A stretch of DNA of 64,000 nucleotides from assembly GCF_002208095.1 (NCBI RefSeq), contig NZ_CP017992.1, positions 15,046-79,045 on the forward strand, given 5' to 3'. How positions within the stretch are numbered: position 1 is the first letter of the stretch; the number at the start of each line of letters is the position of its first letter. This DNA is from Enterobacter cloacae complex sp. ECNIH7 (GTDB taxonomy: Bacteria > Pseudomonadota > Gammaproteobacteria > Enterobacterales > Enterobacteriaceae). The notes under the pieces were generated by a model, which saw only the letters and a program-made list of their open reading frames with translations, did no database searches and had not been told where the DNA came from. Shown here piece by piece: positions 37,552 through 46,598 of the stretch. Position numbers and translations under genes: made by a program.

Positions 37552-37663
37552 GTTGCGACAGCCTGGGATGGAAACCCGCTGCCCCGAAGGGGCCGGGCAG
37601 AGACAGCGCAGCTGGCTCGGTGCGAAGCATGACAGCCCCGGTTCCCGTCAGGGAAGTCGCCCG
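37552..37663. repeat. 112-bp leading-region repeat, copy 3
   Basis: Practically identical to copy 1 at 28858-28969 and shares its left flank CGGCGTGACCGGAACGGTC with copy 2. It lies about 440 bases upstream of ssb. From 37664 to 37788 there is no gene. Confidence 0.85.
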
Positions 37664-37788
37664 TAGTGAAAACGGGAACGGGAGGATAAGAATGGATTAC
37701 ATGCGGCTTAGTGGGAAACCTCGCCAACAGGGCGGGGAGCAGTCACGAGATGGCTGACAATTATCCGGCTTAATACCTGCCGGGAACA

Positions 37789-38106
37789 TCAGGAGCGAAA
37801 ATGCTTTTCTTTTCTGTACTGCACAATGCTGTACCAGGCCGAAGCCAGGAAAGCAAAAACGGTGATCAGCACTCTGAATTCGTCACCCGGCTCCTTCCCC
37901 TTCAGCATCAACGTTATGATGATGCCGGCAACGATAATCCATGCAACGCCACTCCAGAGACGCAGTTTATCCGCCGCGACATTAATCAGGATAAAAGCAA
38001 CGGCCAGGATTCCCCCCCACAGAGCCGGTACAGGCTGAAACGGAATAAACAACAGGTTAATACCGGTTAAAAGCGTCACGGCTGCAAACATCAGAGACAT
38101 ACGCAT
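37789..38106 (-). CDS. Unknown membrane protein (105 aa)
   Basis: Start MRMSLMFAAV follows GGAGG at ideal spacing; the ORF opens 57 codons further up without a ribosome site. About four membrane segments and a basic tail (YRKEKHF). No family recognised. Confidence 0.6.
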   Translation of the reverse strand: MRMSLMFAAVTLLTGINLLFIPFQPVPALWGGILAVAFILINVAADKLRLWSGVAWIIVAGIIITLMLKGKEPGDEFRVLITVFAFLASAWYSIVQYRKEKHFRS

Positions 38107-38140
38107 AAAATTTCCTCCCTGGACACTCTGGCTATACGGA

Positions 38141-38401
38141 TCACTTCTGCTGCTCATCTCCGGGTTTATTATATTCGGGCGCATTTGCGCGCGGCAGCTG
38201 CTGACTGTTCTGCCGATGAACGTCAAGCCGTTCACGGAAATACTGGCGAAGATGTTCAGGCTGTTCCCGTTCAACAATCTCAGGCACCACAGGCTTGTTC
38301 ATCCGTTCCTGCCAGGCAACGGCAGCGGCGGCTTTATCGACCGAGACCTTATCCTGCTCTTCTTTTGAGAAAGAGGCGATATTCCACTTTGACATATGCA
38401 T
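38141..38401 (-). CDS. Unknown charged protein (86 aa)
   Basis: Starts [16 protein letters not shown]; a GTG one codon up and an ATG two codons in are alternatives. Long charged helices, Gln/Glu/Arg-rich, ends DEQQK. No family recognised. It may be cotranscribed with the membrane protein 34 bases downstream. Confidence 0.55.
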   Translation of the reverse strand: MHMSKWNIASFSKEEQDKVSVDKAAAAVAWQERMNKPVVPEIVEREQPEHLRQYFRERLDVHRQNSQQLPRANAPEYNKPGDEQQK

Positions 38402-38587
38402 CACCGGTCTGCTTTACAGGAAGATATCCCGGATAATACGCGCATTCCAGGGCTTCAGCGACTGACAATGGAGAGGAGAGTGCGCGGCGCCGGAGGCGCG
38501 GCGAAGTTTCTCTCCGGCAGGCGCAGCCTGCCCGGGTTTTCGCGCGGGCTGACAGGCGCCCTCCGGCCCGGACGCCTGCCATCATAC

Positions 38588-38779
38588 TTACTGGCCTTTT
38601 CCACCCTGTAAGATGAAATGACCGCCGATGTACACGGCACACTGACAGGTCATGTATTCGCAGATTTCATCCATCACCTGCGCGGTGGTCAGTTCCCGCT
38701 GACCGGCATCACGTCGGCGGGCATTAATCAGGGCTTTGTACTGTCGCAGGATCTCACGGCTTTGTGGTGCAAGTTTCAT
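38588..38779 (-). CDS. Small unknown protein downstream of ardA (63 aa)
   Basis: Start MKLAPQSREILRQY follows AAGGAG; ends GGHFILQGGKGQ. Contains a CxC (MTCQCAVY). Lies 42 bases after the ardA stop, so it is probably in the ardA transcript. No family recognised. Confidence 0.6.
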   Translation of the reverse strand: MKLAPQSREILRQYKALINARRRDAGQRELTTAQVMDEICEYMTCQCAVYIGGHFILQGGKGQ

Positions 38780-38821
38780 ACGTTTTCTCCTTAACCGGCG
38801 GGTTTCCCCGCCGGACATTAA

Positions 38822-39328
38822 TCAGTTGCTGAAGACATAGCCGTCATGGAACACATAGCCGCTGCTGAACAGGTCACGCGCCCAGGCTTCAAAATCGAAA
38901 TAGCTGCGCAACGGCTCCGGCACCTCATTTAACAGGCCGTTGTCCTCCACCATCTCCCGCGCATAGTCTTCCTCGCTTTCCGCCTCGCCGCGGTACGCAT
39001 CATCAAACGCGTCATAGTCACATTCGCCGGTATACTCCGCCCAGGCGATAAAAGCGGCTTCCCTGCCCTCTTCTTCGGCGCGTTTGTAAGCGGCGATAAA
39101 ATCCCAGTCAATGGAGCATTCAGAGACGAACTGCGACGGAATGCCTTCCCAGTCCTGAAACATAAACTCGGCATCCCATTCATCGGCATGCAGCGCCTGA
39201 CAGGCCTCGTAAAAATCCTCCCTGCCGTCAAACTCCGTCAGTTCAAACCATTTGCCGAAAATGCTGCCGCAGTTGTATTTGTGATACGTGCCCACGTAAA
39301 CAGCGGGTGTGGTGGTCGTAGTGCTCAT
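38822..39328 (-). CDS. ardA: ArdA antirestriction DNA mimic
   Basis: A 168-aa strongly acidic protein (AVYVGTYHKYNCGSIFGKWF at the N-terminus, then many Asp/Glu, YFDFEAWARDLF near the C-terminus), as expected of ArdA, which imitates bent B-DNA and blocks type I restriction enzymes. Length is standard. The first copy of the 235-bp repeat lies immediately upstream. Confidence 0.94.
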   Translation of the reverse strand: MSTTTTTPAVYVGTYHKYNCGSIFGKWFELTEFDGREDFYEACQALHADEWDAEFMFQDWEGIPSQFVSECSIDWDFIAAYKRAEEEGREAAFIAWAEYTGECDYDAFDDAYRGEAESEEDYAREMVEDNGLLNEVPEPLRSYFDFEAWARDLFSSGYVFHDGYVFSN

Positions 39329-39366
39329 AAAAAATCCTCCCTAGTCGATGTCGTCTGAGTTCCGGC

Positions 39367-39602
39367 TTACGCCGTGCCGACACGACAGCCGGGCGAAAAG
39401 CGGAGGATGCAAGGGCGTCACCGAAGCCGCAGCGCAGTAAAAAAGCAGGAGCAGGCTGGACGGTTTGACGGCGAAAAATGAGCCGGAAAACGACGGGAAG
39501 ACGGCGGATAATGCCTTTGAAATACACTGCGACCGGGTGAAGGTGACGGCGTTTACGCTTCCCTTGCATCAGCCGCGGCCCGGCTATAGTAGAGGCACGG
39601 CG
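39367..39602. repeat. 235-bp direct repeat, copy 1, upstream of ardA
   Basis: Matches 41928-42162 with scattered differences, same orientation, from TTACGCCGTGCCGA to GGCACGGCG. It lies about 40 bases upstream of ardA. No coding sense. From 39603 to 39734 nothing else is visible. Confidence 0.8.
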
Positions 39603-39734
39603 TTTGCCGCAGGCCGCACGGGACGTTACTCACCGCGAAGCCGGAACAACGTGGAGGAAGAGCCGTAAAAGCGGAGCCGGCGACATCCTTATCCTTCGTG
39701 CCAGATTCAGGGGGCCGCCGCCCCCTGCTGTTCG

Positions 39735-40514
39735 CTACACTGGCCGTATTGCTGACAGGGCATTGCGGACAAGACTGATTTCTGCACGCGCTTCTGCCAT
39801 GACCTCATGTAAAAGGGTTAAATCCATCCACCGGCGCGGAGGCTCGCCCGGAATACGCAGCACATCGCACATCTGGCCACATGCCAGGATTTGATCCACT
39901 TTGTCGCTGATAACAAAGAACTCGACGCTACTGTAGCGTGCCCCTTTGTTCAGGATGGCATCGAGCACCACCGGCAAATTGTCATCATCGTCCAGCCAGC
40001 AGGGCATATCATTTTCCTTCACAACCAGACGGAAATTTCGGGTCTGGCGATAAAACAGCGTTTCCCCGCGCGTGTTCAGTGCCGCCTTTATCCGGCGCGC
40101 ATCCTCCCATACCTGCCGGGATACATCCCGCACGGCGCGGGACAGGCAATCCGTTACAGCCTGAATCTCCGGCTCCGTCAGCCATTCCCCGGCCCAGGGG
40201 AAAGCTATCTGTGTTCCGTCCTCCGGAAGCTGCGGCGCGTCAGCATAGCGGCTGCCGGATAAAATAATCTGCGCTGGCGTCCCGGCTATTTTTGTCATGG
40301 CTCTTTGCAGCTCTGCGGGTACGTCACCGGTACAAAGCAAAGGAAGCAGTTGAACAATATTTGCCGCATCCAGACGGACATAAATGCTTATCCAGCCCGG
40401 TTTATTGACCGGATCACGCTGATCAACATCGGTATGGTCAGGCCATCCATAATCAGCAATCAAATCGCGCGCACGGCGCATAACAAGGGCGTTTAACGTG
40501 GTGGTTTCCTGCAT
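39735..40514 (-). CDS. Unknown leading-region protein (259 aa)
   Basis: A soluble, slightly acidic protein. It has LIADYGWPDHTD near the start, WAGEWLTEPEIQAVTDCLSR in the middle and FRLVVKENDMPCWLDDDDNL near residue 160. I do not recognise the family. It lies in the ardA-methyltransferase stretch and shares its polarity, so it should be expressed early in the recipient. Confidence 0.7.
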   Translation of the reverse strand: MQETTTLNALVMRRARDLIADYGWPDHTDVDQRDPVNKPGWISIYVRLDAANIVQLLPLLCTGDVPAELQRAMTKIAGTPAQIILSGSRYADAPQLPEDGTQIAFPWAGEWLTEPEIQAVTDCLSRAVRDVSRQVWEDARRIKAALNTRGETLFYRQTRNFRLVVKENDMPCWLDDDDNLPVVLDAILNKGARYSSVEFFVISDKVDQILACGQMCDVLRIPGEPPRRWMDLTLLHEVMAEARAEISLVRNALSAIRPV

Positions 40515-40567
40515 AATGGGTTCCTCTGAACGGGGTCAGTACACGCCGCCCGGGCGGCGTGTTGATT

Positions 40568-40987
40568 TCATTTTTTCAGTAAGGCGCGAACTTTCGCCGC
40601 ATCAGCCAGGCGACGGGTAACGCTTTCCGGGACCGGATGATTGCTGTCACGGGCGGTCCATTCCCTGTGCCATAACGCCTGTTCGGCAGTGGTCAGCAGG
40701 GTTTCAAGCAGGTCCGTCGGCACCATCACCGCCGGAACTGCCTCTTTCACCTGTTCAATAAGATCCATCACCGCACCGGCAGACACGCCCGACTCAAGCC
40801 GTTGTTCCTCCGGAATGGCGTCCATACGCGCCAGTACCGCCCTTGTGTCCTGCTCCGAAACGGCATATTCCATTCCGTCGGCCAGTGCTTCGATATCCGC
40901 CGGGGACCAGATAATGAGGTTCAGCGGGGTTTCTGCGGGATACTGCTCACGCAACAACCGGCAGAGGGTTTCACAGGTTCCGTACAT
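40568..40987 (-). CDS. DUF1380-family protein
   Basis: A 139-aa protein beginning MYGTCETLCRLLREQYP, with LIIWSPADIEALADGMEYAV, which I recognise as DUF1380, a family found in F-type leading regions and of unknown function. Start chosen by family match; the ORF is open 24 codons upstream into the neighbouring gene. Confidence 0.78.
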   Translation of the reverse strand: MYGTCETLCRLLREQYPAETPLNLIIWSPADIEALADGMEYAVSEQDTRAVLARMDAIPEEQRLESGVSAGAVMDLIEQVKEAVPAVMVPTDLLETLLTTAEQALWHREWTARDSNHPVPESVTRRLADAAKVRALLKK

Positions 40988-40997
40988 GTTTTTATCC

Positions 40998-41219
40998 TTA
41001 GTCCTTAAAGCAGGCATCCAGCTCAAGAATTTCGTTGTATGCCGCCATAAACAGGGCATTGATGCGAAAAAGGGTCTGACGGGTCAGGCGTTCGGCCAGC
41101 ACATCGGAATCAAAGCGATAGCGGTGCTCCATACCATTCAGCGCCGCACGCAGGTCACACATGCTGTTGGCGACTTCCGCCACTTCTGCGCGGAGTTTTT
41201 CGTGTCCTACATAGTTCAT
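40998..41219 (-). CDS. Small unknown helical protein (73 aa)
   Basis: MNYVGHEKLRAEVAEVANSM and a second long helix; probably a helical bundle. Its start shares a base with the stop of the methyltransferase upstream, so it is translationally coupled. No family recognised. Confidence 0.65.
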   Translation of the reverse strand: MNYVGHEKLRAEVAEVANSMCDLRAALNGMEHRYRFDSDVLAERLTRQTLFRINALFMAAYNEILELDACFKD

Positions 41220-41896
41220 TACGCGGCCTCCGGGAACTCGTCGTTAGCGGCCGGGTACTGCATGGCACGCCGGACGGCGGCCAGACGTTGCTGTCCGGCC
41301 CGGTGATACTGCTCCAGCAATTCAATACCGATGTAACGACGGCCAGCCCGGAGGGCGGCCACGCAGGTGGAGCCACTGCCGGCAAAGGGGTCGAGCACAA
41401 TCGCGCCGGGATGTGTGAAGGACTCGATCAGCGGTTGCAGGCTGGTTACGGGTTTTTCTGTCGGGTGGTGCCGGTTGCCGCTGTATTTCCAGCCCAGCAC
41501 GTCCGTCAGCGGGTTTTGTGGCAGACGTGGACGGCCTTTTGCAAGGATGTAGGCGCATTCGTGGCGATAGCCCACGTATGCGGCCTTCGATGTGTAGGTT
41601 TTGGTAAACACCAGGTGGCCGACAACGCTGAATCCCGCATTTTTCCAGGCAGCCATAAAGCGATCGACGCGGTTCCAGCCGTAGAAGCTCACCATCAGCG
41701 TGTCTTTTTTCAGCACGCGATACATCTCATGGCAGGCGGGTTGCAGCCATTCATCGGTTTTATCGCCGGCGATGGTACGCCCCTGACGGTCACGAAAACC
41801 GACGAGATATGGCGGGTCGGTGAGAATGAAATCGACAGCATTATCCGGAAAGCCGGACATGATATGGACGCAATTACCCTGGATAAATCGGGACAT
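41219..41896 (-). CDS. Orphan DNA methyltransferase (DPPY type)
   Basis: A 225-aa enzyme with the catalytic motif TDPPYLVGF at residues 26-34 and the SAM motif DPFAGSGSTC near 180, in the beta-class order. It probably methylates adenine in a short motif; the specificity cannot be read. There is no cognate endonuclease nearby, so it likely protects incoming DNA from restriction or changes gene expression. Copy 2 of the 235-bp repeat lies 32 bases upstream. Confidence 0.88.
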   Translation of the reverse strand: MSRFIQGNCVHIMSGFPDNAVDFILTDPPYLVGFRDRQGRTIAGDKTDEWLQPACHEMYRVLKKDTLMVSFYGWNRVDRFMAAWKNAGFSVVGHLVFTKTYTSKAAYVGYRHECAYILAKGRPRLPQNPLTDVLGWKYSGNRHHPTEKPVTSLQPLIESFTHPGAIVLDPFAGSGSTCVAALRAGRRYIGIELLEQYHRAGQQRLAAVRRAMQYPAANDEFPEAA

Positions 41897-41927
41897 GGTA
41901 GTTCTCCTTTCTCAAATGCGGCGCCAG

Positions 41928-42162
41928 TTACGCCGTGCCGATACGACAGCCGGGCGAAAAGCGGAGAATGCAGGGGCGGTGCCGCAAGCCGCAGCGCAGT
42001 GAAAAAGCCCACGCTGGCTGGACGGTTTGACGGCGAAAATTGAGACGGAAAACGACGGGAAGACAGCGGGTAATGCCTTTGAAATTAACTGCGACCGGGT
42101 GAGGACACCGGCGGAGCGAACCCTTGCATTCGAAGCGGCCCGGCTACAGTAGCGGCACGGCG
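41928..42162. repeat. 235-bp direct repeat, copy 2, upstream of the methyltransferase
   Basis: Partner of 39367-39602. Both copies stand directly upstream of a minus-strand antirestriction-type gene, so they probably carry the promoter. No gene lies between 41897 and 42255. Confidence 0.8.
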
Positions 42163-42219
42163 GCCACAGGATGGCAGGAACCTCAAATACGGCCTATGTT
42201 CAGAACTGAAGAAAACAAA

Positions 42220-42237
42220 GATTTCGCATGCGAAATC
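42220..42237. promoter_or_regulatory. parS-like palindrome 1
   Basis: Perfect copy of GATTTCGCATGCGAAATC, 18 bases before the HMCES-type gene. One of seven in 7 kb around parAB. Confidence 0.7.
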
Positions 42238-42255
42238 TTCACCGGAGCAACGCTA

Positions 42256-42927
42256 ATGTGCGGTCGGTTTACGCAATACAACTCCCGCGAGGAGTACCTG
42301 TCCTTTCTCGGAGAAGAAGCAGAACGGAATATACCGTATGATCCGGAGCCCGTCGGCCGCTACAACGTTGCGCCCGGAACCCAGGTATTGCTGCTGAGTG
42401 AACGCCGCTCGCAGTTGCATCTCGATCCTGTTCACTGGGGTTATGCCCCGGAGTGGTGGAACAAGCCCGCTCTCATCAACGCCAGAAGTGAAACTGCGGC
42501 CAGCAGCCGGATGTTCAGGCCACTCTGGGAGCACGGACGGACCATTGTCTTTGCCGACGGCTGGTTCGAGTGGAAACAGCAAAACGGCGTGAAACAGCCG
42601 TTTTTCATTTACCGTAAGGACGGAAATCCGCTCCTGCTCGCAGCCATCGGGAAACCACCTTTTGAGAACGGCAATGACCAGGAAGGATTCCTGATCGTCA
42701 CGGCAGCTGCGGATGAGGGACTGCTGGACATTCACGATCGGCGGCCGCTCGTGTACTCACCGGCTGCCGCCCGTAAATGGCTCAGCGAAAACACAACCAG
42801 TAAAGAGGCGGAAGACATTGCCCGTGAGGGCAGTCTTTCCGCCGAAGATTTCACATGGCACCCCGTCAGCCGGGCTGTTGGCAATCCCCGGAACCAGAGC
42901 AGGGAACTGATAGAGCCACAGGCTTAG
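42256..42927 (+). CDS. HMCES/YedK-type abasic-site crosslinking protein (SRAP)
   Basis: A 223-aa SRAP-domain protein. It starts MCGRFTQ, giving the catalytic Cys2 after Met removal, and has NARSETAA, FADGWFEWKQ and DIHDRRPL, the active-site segments. The family forms thiazolidine crosslinks with abasic sites in single-stranded DNA and shields them from breakage, useful for transferred single strands. Start fixed by Cys2; the upstream open frame is not used. The parS-like palindrome just upstream suggests ParB influence. Next to umuDC. Confidence 0.9.
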   Translation: MCGRFTQYNSREEYLSFLGEEAERNIPYDPEPVGRYNVAPGTQVLLLSERRSQLHLDPVHWGYAPEWWNKPALINARSETAASSRMFRPLWEHGRTIVFADGWFEWKQQNGVKQPFFIYRKDGNPLLLAAIGKPPFENGNDQEGFLIVTAAADEGLLDIHDRRPLVYSPAAARKWLSENTTSKEAEDIAREGSLSAEDFTWHPVSRAVGNPRNQSRELIEPQA

Positions 42928-43071
42928 CAGACGGTGAGATACCCGGTATCCACTCACAGGGTTATGCACCGTTTCTGTGGATAACCTTGAGCCTGTTTTA
43001 TCCGCCAGAACAATGACCTGGCAGGAGCAGGTAAAATTCTTCTTGCAGGACGGGAAATATCTTAAATAATA

Positions 43072-43087
43072 CTGTATATAAAAACAG
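43072..43087 (+). promoter_or_regulatory. LexA box of umuDC
   Basis: CTGTATATAAAAACAG fits the LexA consensus CTGT-N8-ACAG and lies 19 bases before umuD. It makes the operon SOS-inducible. Confidence 0.88.
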
Positions 43088-43106
43088 GTATTTTAAGAGG
43101 TATGCC

Positions 43107-43529
43107 ATGTTACTTTTTGTCGCTCCCGAACAGGAGCCGGTGCCGTCCAGTGCCCCGCTGTTCACCGAACGTTGCCCGGCGGGTTTTCCGTCGCCGGCCG
43201 CCGATTACACGGAGGAGGAACTGGACCTGAATGCCTATTGCATCCGGCGTCCGGCTGCAACGTTCTTCGTCAGGGCTATCGGGGATTCGATGAAAGAGAT
43301 GGGCCTGCATTCCGGCGACCTGATGGTGGTCGACAAAGCCGAAAAGCCGCTGCAGGGTGACATTGTCATCGCGGAGACTGATGGCGAATTCACGGTTAAA
43401 CGCCTGCAGCTGACACCCCGTATCGCCCTGCTGCCGATGAACCCGGCCTATCCCACTCTCTATCCGGAAGACCTGCAGATTTTTGGGGTGGTGACAGCCT
43501 TCATACACAAAACACGGGGCATGGACTGA
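43107..43529 (+). CDS. umuD: UmuD-like mutagenesis protein
   Basis: A 140-aa LexA/UmuD-fold protein. The self-cleavage site is Ala25-Gly26 (CPAGFPSP); the catalytic pair is Ser61 (GDSMKEMG) and Lys98 (FTVKRLQ). RecA filaments trigger cleavage to the active form that partners UmuC in DNA polymerase V. LexA box upstream. The stop overlaps the umuC start by one base. Confidence 0.93.
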   Translation: MLLFVAPEQEPVPSSAPLFTERCPAGFPSPAADYTEEELDLNAYCIRRPAATFFVRAIGDSMKEMGLHSGDLMVVDKAEKPLQGDIVIAETDGEFTVKRLQLTPRIALLPMNPAYPTLYPEDLQIFGVVTAFIHKTRGMD

Positions 43530-44803
43530 TGTACGCGCTTGCTGACGTGAATTCGTTCTATGCCAGCTGCGAAAAGGTTTTTCGCCCTGACCTGCGAAAC
43601 AAACCTGTCGTCGTTCTCTCAAATAACGATGGCTGCGTCATTGCGAGAAGTCCTGAAGCGAAGCGGCTGGGCATCAAAATGGGGGTACCGTGGTTTCAGC
43701 TGAGGTCGATGAAATTTCCGGAGCCGGTTATCGCGTTCTCCAGTAATTATGCTCTCTACGCATCGATGTCGAACAGGGTCATGGTTCACCTGGAAGAGCT
43801 GGCGCCACGCGTTGAGCAGTACTCCATTGATGAGATGTTTCTGGACATTCGCGGTATAGACAGCTGCATCGATTTCGAGGATTTCGGCCGGCAGCTGCGT
43901 GAGCACGTTCGTTCCGGCACAGGGCTGACCCTCGGCGTCGGAATGGGACCGACCAAAACGCTGGCTAAAAGCGCACAATGGACGTCGAAAGAGTGGCCAC
44001 AGTTTGGTGGCGTGCTGGCGTTAACGCCAGGCAATATCCGCCGTACGGAAAAACTGCTGTCACTGCAGCCGGTGGAGGAAATCTGGGGGGTTGGCCGCAG
44101 GATCTCAAAGAAGCTGAACACAATGGGGATAACAACTGCACTGCAGCTGGCGCGCGCGAACCCTGTATTTATCAGGAAAAACTTCAATGTAGTTCTGGAG
44201 AGAACGGTCCGGGAACTCAATGGAGAAAGCTGTATTTCCCTGGAGGAAGCACCTCCCCCCAAACAGCAGATAGTCTGCAGCAGGAGCTTTGGGGAGCGTG
44301 TCACGACGTATGAAGCCATGCGACAGGCAGTCTGTCAGTACGCTGAGCGTGCAGCTGAAAAGCTGCGCGGCGAGCGTCAGTTCTGCAGGCATATTGCCGT
44401 GTTTGTGAAAACATCGCCGTTCGCCGTAAATGAGCCCTACTATGGTAATCTGGCCAGTGAAAAACTACTCATCCCCACGCAGGACACACGGGACATCATT
44501 GCCGCTGCCGTCAGAGCTCTGGACAGGGTCTGGCTGGATGGTCACCGTTACGCAAAGGCAGGCTGTATGCTGAACGATTTCACGCCAACCGGGGTATCGC
44601 AGCTGAATTTGTTTGATGAAGTACAGCCGCGGGAACGGAGCGAGCAGCTGATGCAAGTACTGGATGGTATTAACCATTCCGGTCTGGGGAAAGTGTGGTT
44701 TGCGGGACGTGGGATTGCGCCTGACTGGCAGATGAAACGAGAAATGCTTTCCCCTGCGTACACAACGCGCTGGAATGATCTTCCGGTGGCAATGATAAGA
44801 TGA
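43529..44803 (+). CDS. umuC: UmuC-like Y-family DNA polymerase
   Basis: A 424-aa catalytic subunit of polymerase V, which copies past DNA damage. Motifs: [13 protein letters not shown] at the N-terminus, YSIDEMFLD near residue 100 (catalytic Asp-Glu) and a beta-clamp-binding motif QLNLFD near 356. Full family length (about 422). Coupled to umuD. Confidence 0.94.
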   Translation: MYALADVNSFYASCEKVFRPDLRNKPVVVLSNNDGCVIARSPEAKRLGIKMGVPWFQLRSMKFPEPVIAFSSNYALYASMSNRVMVHLEELAPRVEQYSIDEMFLDIRGIDSCIDFEDFGRQLREHVRSGTGLTLGVGMGPTKTLAKSAQWTSKEWPQFGGVLALTPGNIRRTEKLLSLQPVEEIWGVGRRISKKLNTMGITTALQLARANPVFIRKNFNVVLERTVRELNGESCISLEEAPPPKQQIVCSRSFGERVTTYEAMRQAVCQYAERAAEKLRGERQFCRHIAVFVKTSPFAVNEPYYGNLASEKLLIPTQDTRDIIAAAVRALDRVWLDGHRYAKAGCMLNDFTPTGVSQLNLFDEVQPRERSEQLMQVLDGINHSGLGKVWFAGRGIAPDWQMKREMLSPAYTTRWNDLPVAMIR

Positions 44804-44816
44804 TCTGCCACCGAAA

Positions 44817-44834
44817 GATTTCGCATGCGAAATC
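44817..44834. promoter_or_regulatory. parS-like palindrome 2
   Basis: Perfect copy of GATTTCGCATGCGAAATC in the gap between umuC and the convergent RES gene. Confidence 0.7.
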
Positions 44835-44851
44835 TGGGTTACATCTACCCG

Positions 44852-46225
44852 TCAGAATTCGTCATCCGAATAGCCAGATTTCGCATGCGAAATCACTTCT
44901 TTTGTGCGGCCTTCCGTTAAATAGTGCGTGACTGTTGTTTCTGATGTGGAGTAATCAACACCCTCTATTTTATGAACTTCTATGCCATCGAGTTTTAGCT
45001 CAAGTACATCCTCCCTATTTTTCTTACGTGATAGCACCTTAAATTCACGACGGAAATCATCGGGAGTCGTCCTTATCTCTGGGTCAAAGTATGAAATATC
45101 CTCATCGTGCTGATACATATTTACTTCAGCTTCCCGGGACCTTCGGTCTGCATTCAGTACCCCAGACGATTTATGAAACAGGATAATATTCATGACAGAA
45201 GGGTCCGTGCTTTCCTTTGGCTTTTGCGCGGAAGTAAACAGTATCCCATCGAGTTCGCAACGCTCAAATGTTGAGAGATAATCAGCGATAGCTTGCGTCA
45301 ACAAGTAATTTGTTTCTTCAAGCTCAGGAACAACCGGCATAACAAGTTTTCTGGAGAGATTCTGAATAAAACTACTGCGTTCATATCGAAGTAGATACTC
45401 CGGATCAAAGCGGCTAAATCCGTTAACAGCCAGCCCTTTCAGACTGGAGAGGTCGAGTAATCTGACTGTCCGCAACAAAGTGAACTCAGCAACAGCAACA
45501 TAACTACCTACAGGTGGCCGCACTTCGGATATGGCATTTTTTCTGGACGTAGCGCCATAAAAGACTGAGATACCTCTAGCATTCATTCTGCCGGAAGGTG
45601 TCAGTTCAGGAGGAGGAGGACCGAAACTCGACTCGGGCATACGTAATGCGATTTCAAGTGCATCCTCTGACTGAAAAATACGACCACGGAAAATTGGTTT
45701 GTTAGGCTCAAAATCGATGAATGCTGAGGGATGATTTTCGTGAAGGTAAGTAAAAACCTCTTCGAAAGTTGCCATCGCGTCCATATTAAAAAATCGATTA
45801 CTCTCCCGAAGTTTCCTTTCCATTGAATTCCATTTTCTGGAAAGATTTCCTGAGATGGTTACAGCTTCAACAAAATGCGGCTCATCACCATATTTTCTTT
45901 CATGTGAGCTCAAGTCAAACCATAACTCGTCGAGCAGTTCCGATAAGTCATTGATGATATTATCATTGTCTGTAACCTCCTGCTCCAGAACAGAGAAGAG
46001 AGGTTCACCTTCATACTCTTCCAGATAATGGTTATATTCTCCGCCCCGATAATAATTTTCAATCAACCAGTCGACCTTTTCAGCCAGTGTTTCCATCGAC
46101 ATCGTCATCTCTTCGGAGTCACAATAATCGCATGATTCTGAGGCATCAGGATCGCTTGCGATGATGTTGTTCAGATAACGGTCATCGTTCAGACACTGCC
46201 TGCAAATTCTCTTTGAACCCGGCAC
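44852..46225 (-). CDS. RES-domain protein with HEPN/RES N-terminal domain
   Basis: A 457-aa protein. The N-terminus has CRQC...CDYC zinc-binding pairs followed by a helical region, as in HEPN/RES N-terminal domains. The RES core (about 185-345) shows FRGRIF, GRMNARGISVFYGATSRK and NAISEVRPPVG, the Arg, Tyr and Glu pattern of RES enzymes, which degrade NAD+ when acting as toxins. Start is GTG with AAGGA upstream; the first ATG is 40 codons in. It ends the parAB operon. No Xre-type antitoxin gene is adjacent. Confidence 0.8.
   Translation of the reverse strand: MPGSKRICRQCLNDDRYLNNIIASDPDASESCDYCDSEEMTMSMETLAEKVDWLIENYYRGGEYNHYLEEYEGEPLFSVLEQEVTDNDNIINDLSELLDELWFDLSSHERKYGDEPHFVEAVTISGNLSRKWNSMERKLRESNRFFNMDAMATFEEVFTYLHENHPSAFIDFEPNKPIFRGRIFQSEDALEIALRMPESSFGPPPPELTPSGRMNARGISVFYGATSRKNAISEVRPPVGSYVAVAEFTLLRTVRLLDLSSLKGLAVNGFSRFDPEYLLRYERSSFIQNLSRKLVMPVVPELEETNYLLTQAIADYLSTFERCELDGILFTSAQKPKESTDPSVMNIILFHKSSGVLNADRRSREAEVNMYQHDEDISYFDPEIRTTPDDFRREFKVLSRKKNREDVLELKLDGIEVHKIEGVDYSTSETTVTHYLTEGRTKEVISHAKSGYSDDEF
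44877..44894. promoter_or_regulatory. parS-like palindrome 3 (inside the RES gene)
   Basis: Perfect copy within the C-terminal codons of the RES gene, where it encodes ISHAKS. Confidence 0.65.
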
Positions 46226-46249
46226 TCAGTTTATTCCTTAGGTTAGACA

Positions 46250-46267
46250 GATTTCGCATGCGAAATC
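46250..46267. promoter_or_regulatory. parS-like palindrome 4
   Basis: Perfect copy in the 49-bp gap between the 107-aa gene and the RES gene, so ParB bound here could affect RES expression. Confidence 0.7.
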
Positions 46268-46274
46268 TTTTGAT

Positions 46275-46598
46275 TTAATCACGTCGATGCAGCTGTATAA
46301 GAGCCTCAGAAGGACGATAGTGCTGCTTTGCCCACCGCCCGTAATTATTAACGGACTCATACTGACGTTCTGCAGCACCATCACGGTAATACAGTATATG
46401 GATAATTCCATGAAGCTGCAGGTAACTGGCTACCGTGGTTACATTATTACGAACGAAGCGCGTGTGGCTCTGGAAGGTATCAAGATCAACTCCATCCTGT
46501 CCGTCATCAAGCGCATCAAGAATAAAAGCGATTAATGCAGAAGCGATAGAACGTCTGCCAGAGCCTGCGATACAAGCATCAAGCTCTTGAAAGGTCAT
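46275..46598 (-). CDS. Unknown protein of the par operon (107 aa)
   Basis: Soluble protein with a winged-helix-like centre (about 40-80, HTRFVRNNVTTVASYLQLHG). No family recognised. The start overlaps the stop of the gene upstream as ATGA. It could be the regulator or partner of the RES protein just downstream (inference). Confidence 0.65.
   Translation of the reverse strand: MTFQELDACIAGSGRRSIASALIAFILDALDDGQDGVDLDTFQSHTRFVRNNVTTVASYLQLHGIIHILYYRDGAAERQYESVNNYGRWAKQHYRPSEALIQLHRRD

Noticed and set aside
37445..37666. Open frame across the 112-bp repeat
   Set aside because: The frame has no ribosome site and the repeat is also present at 28858 in a non-coding setting.
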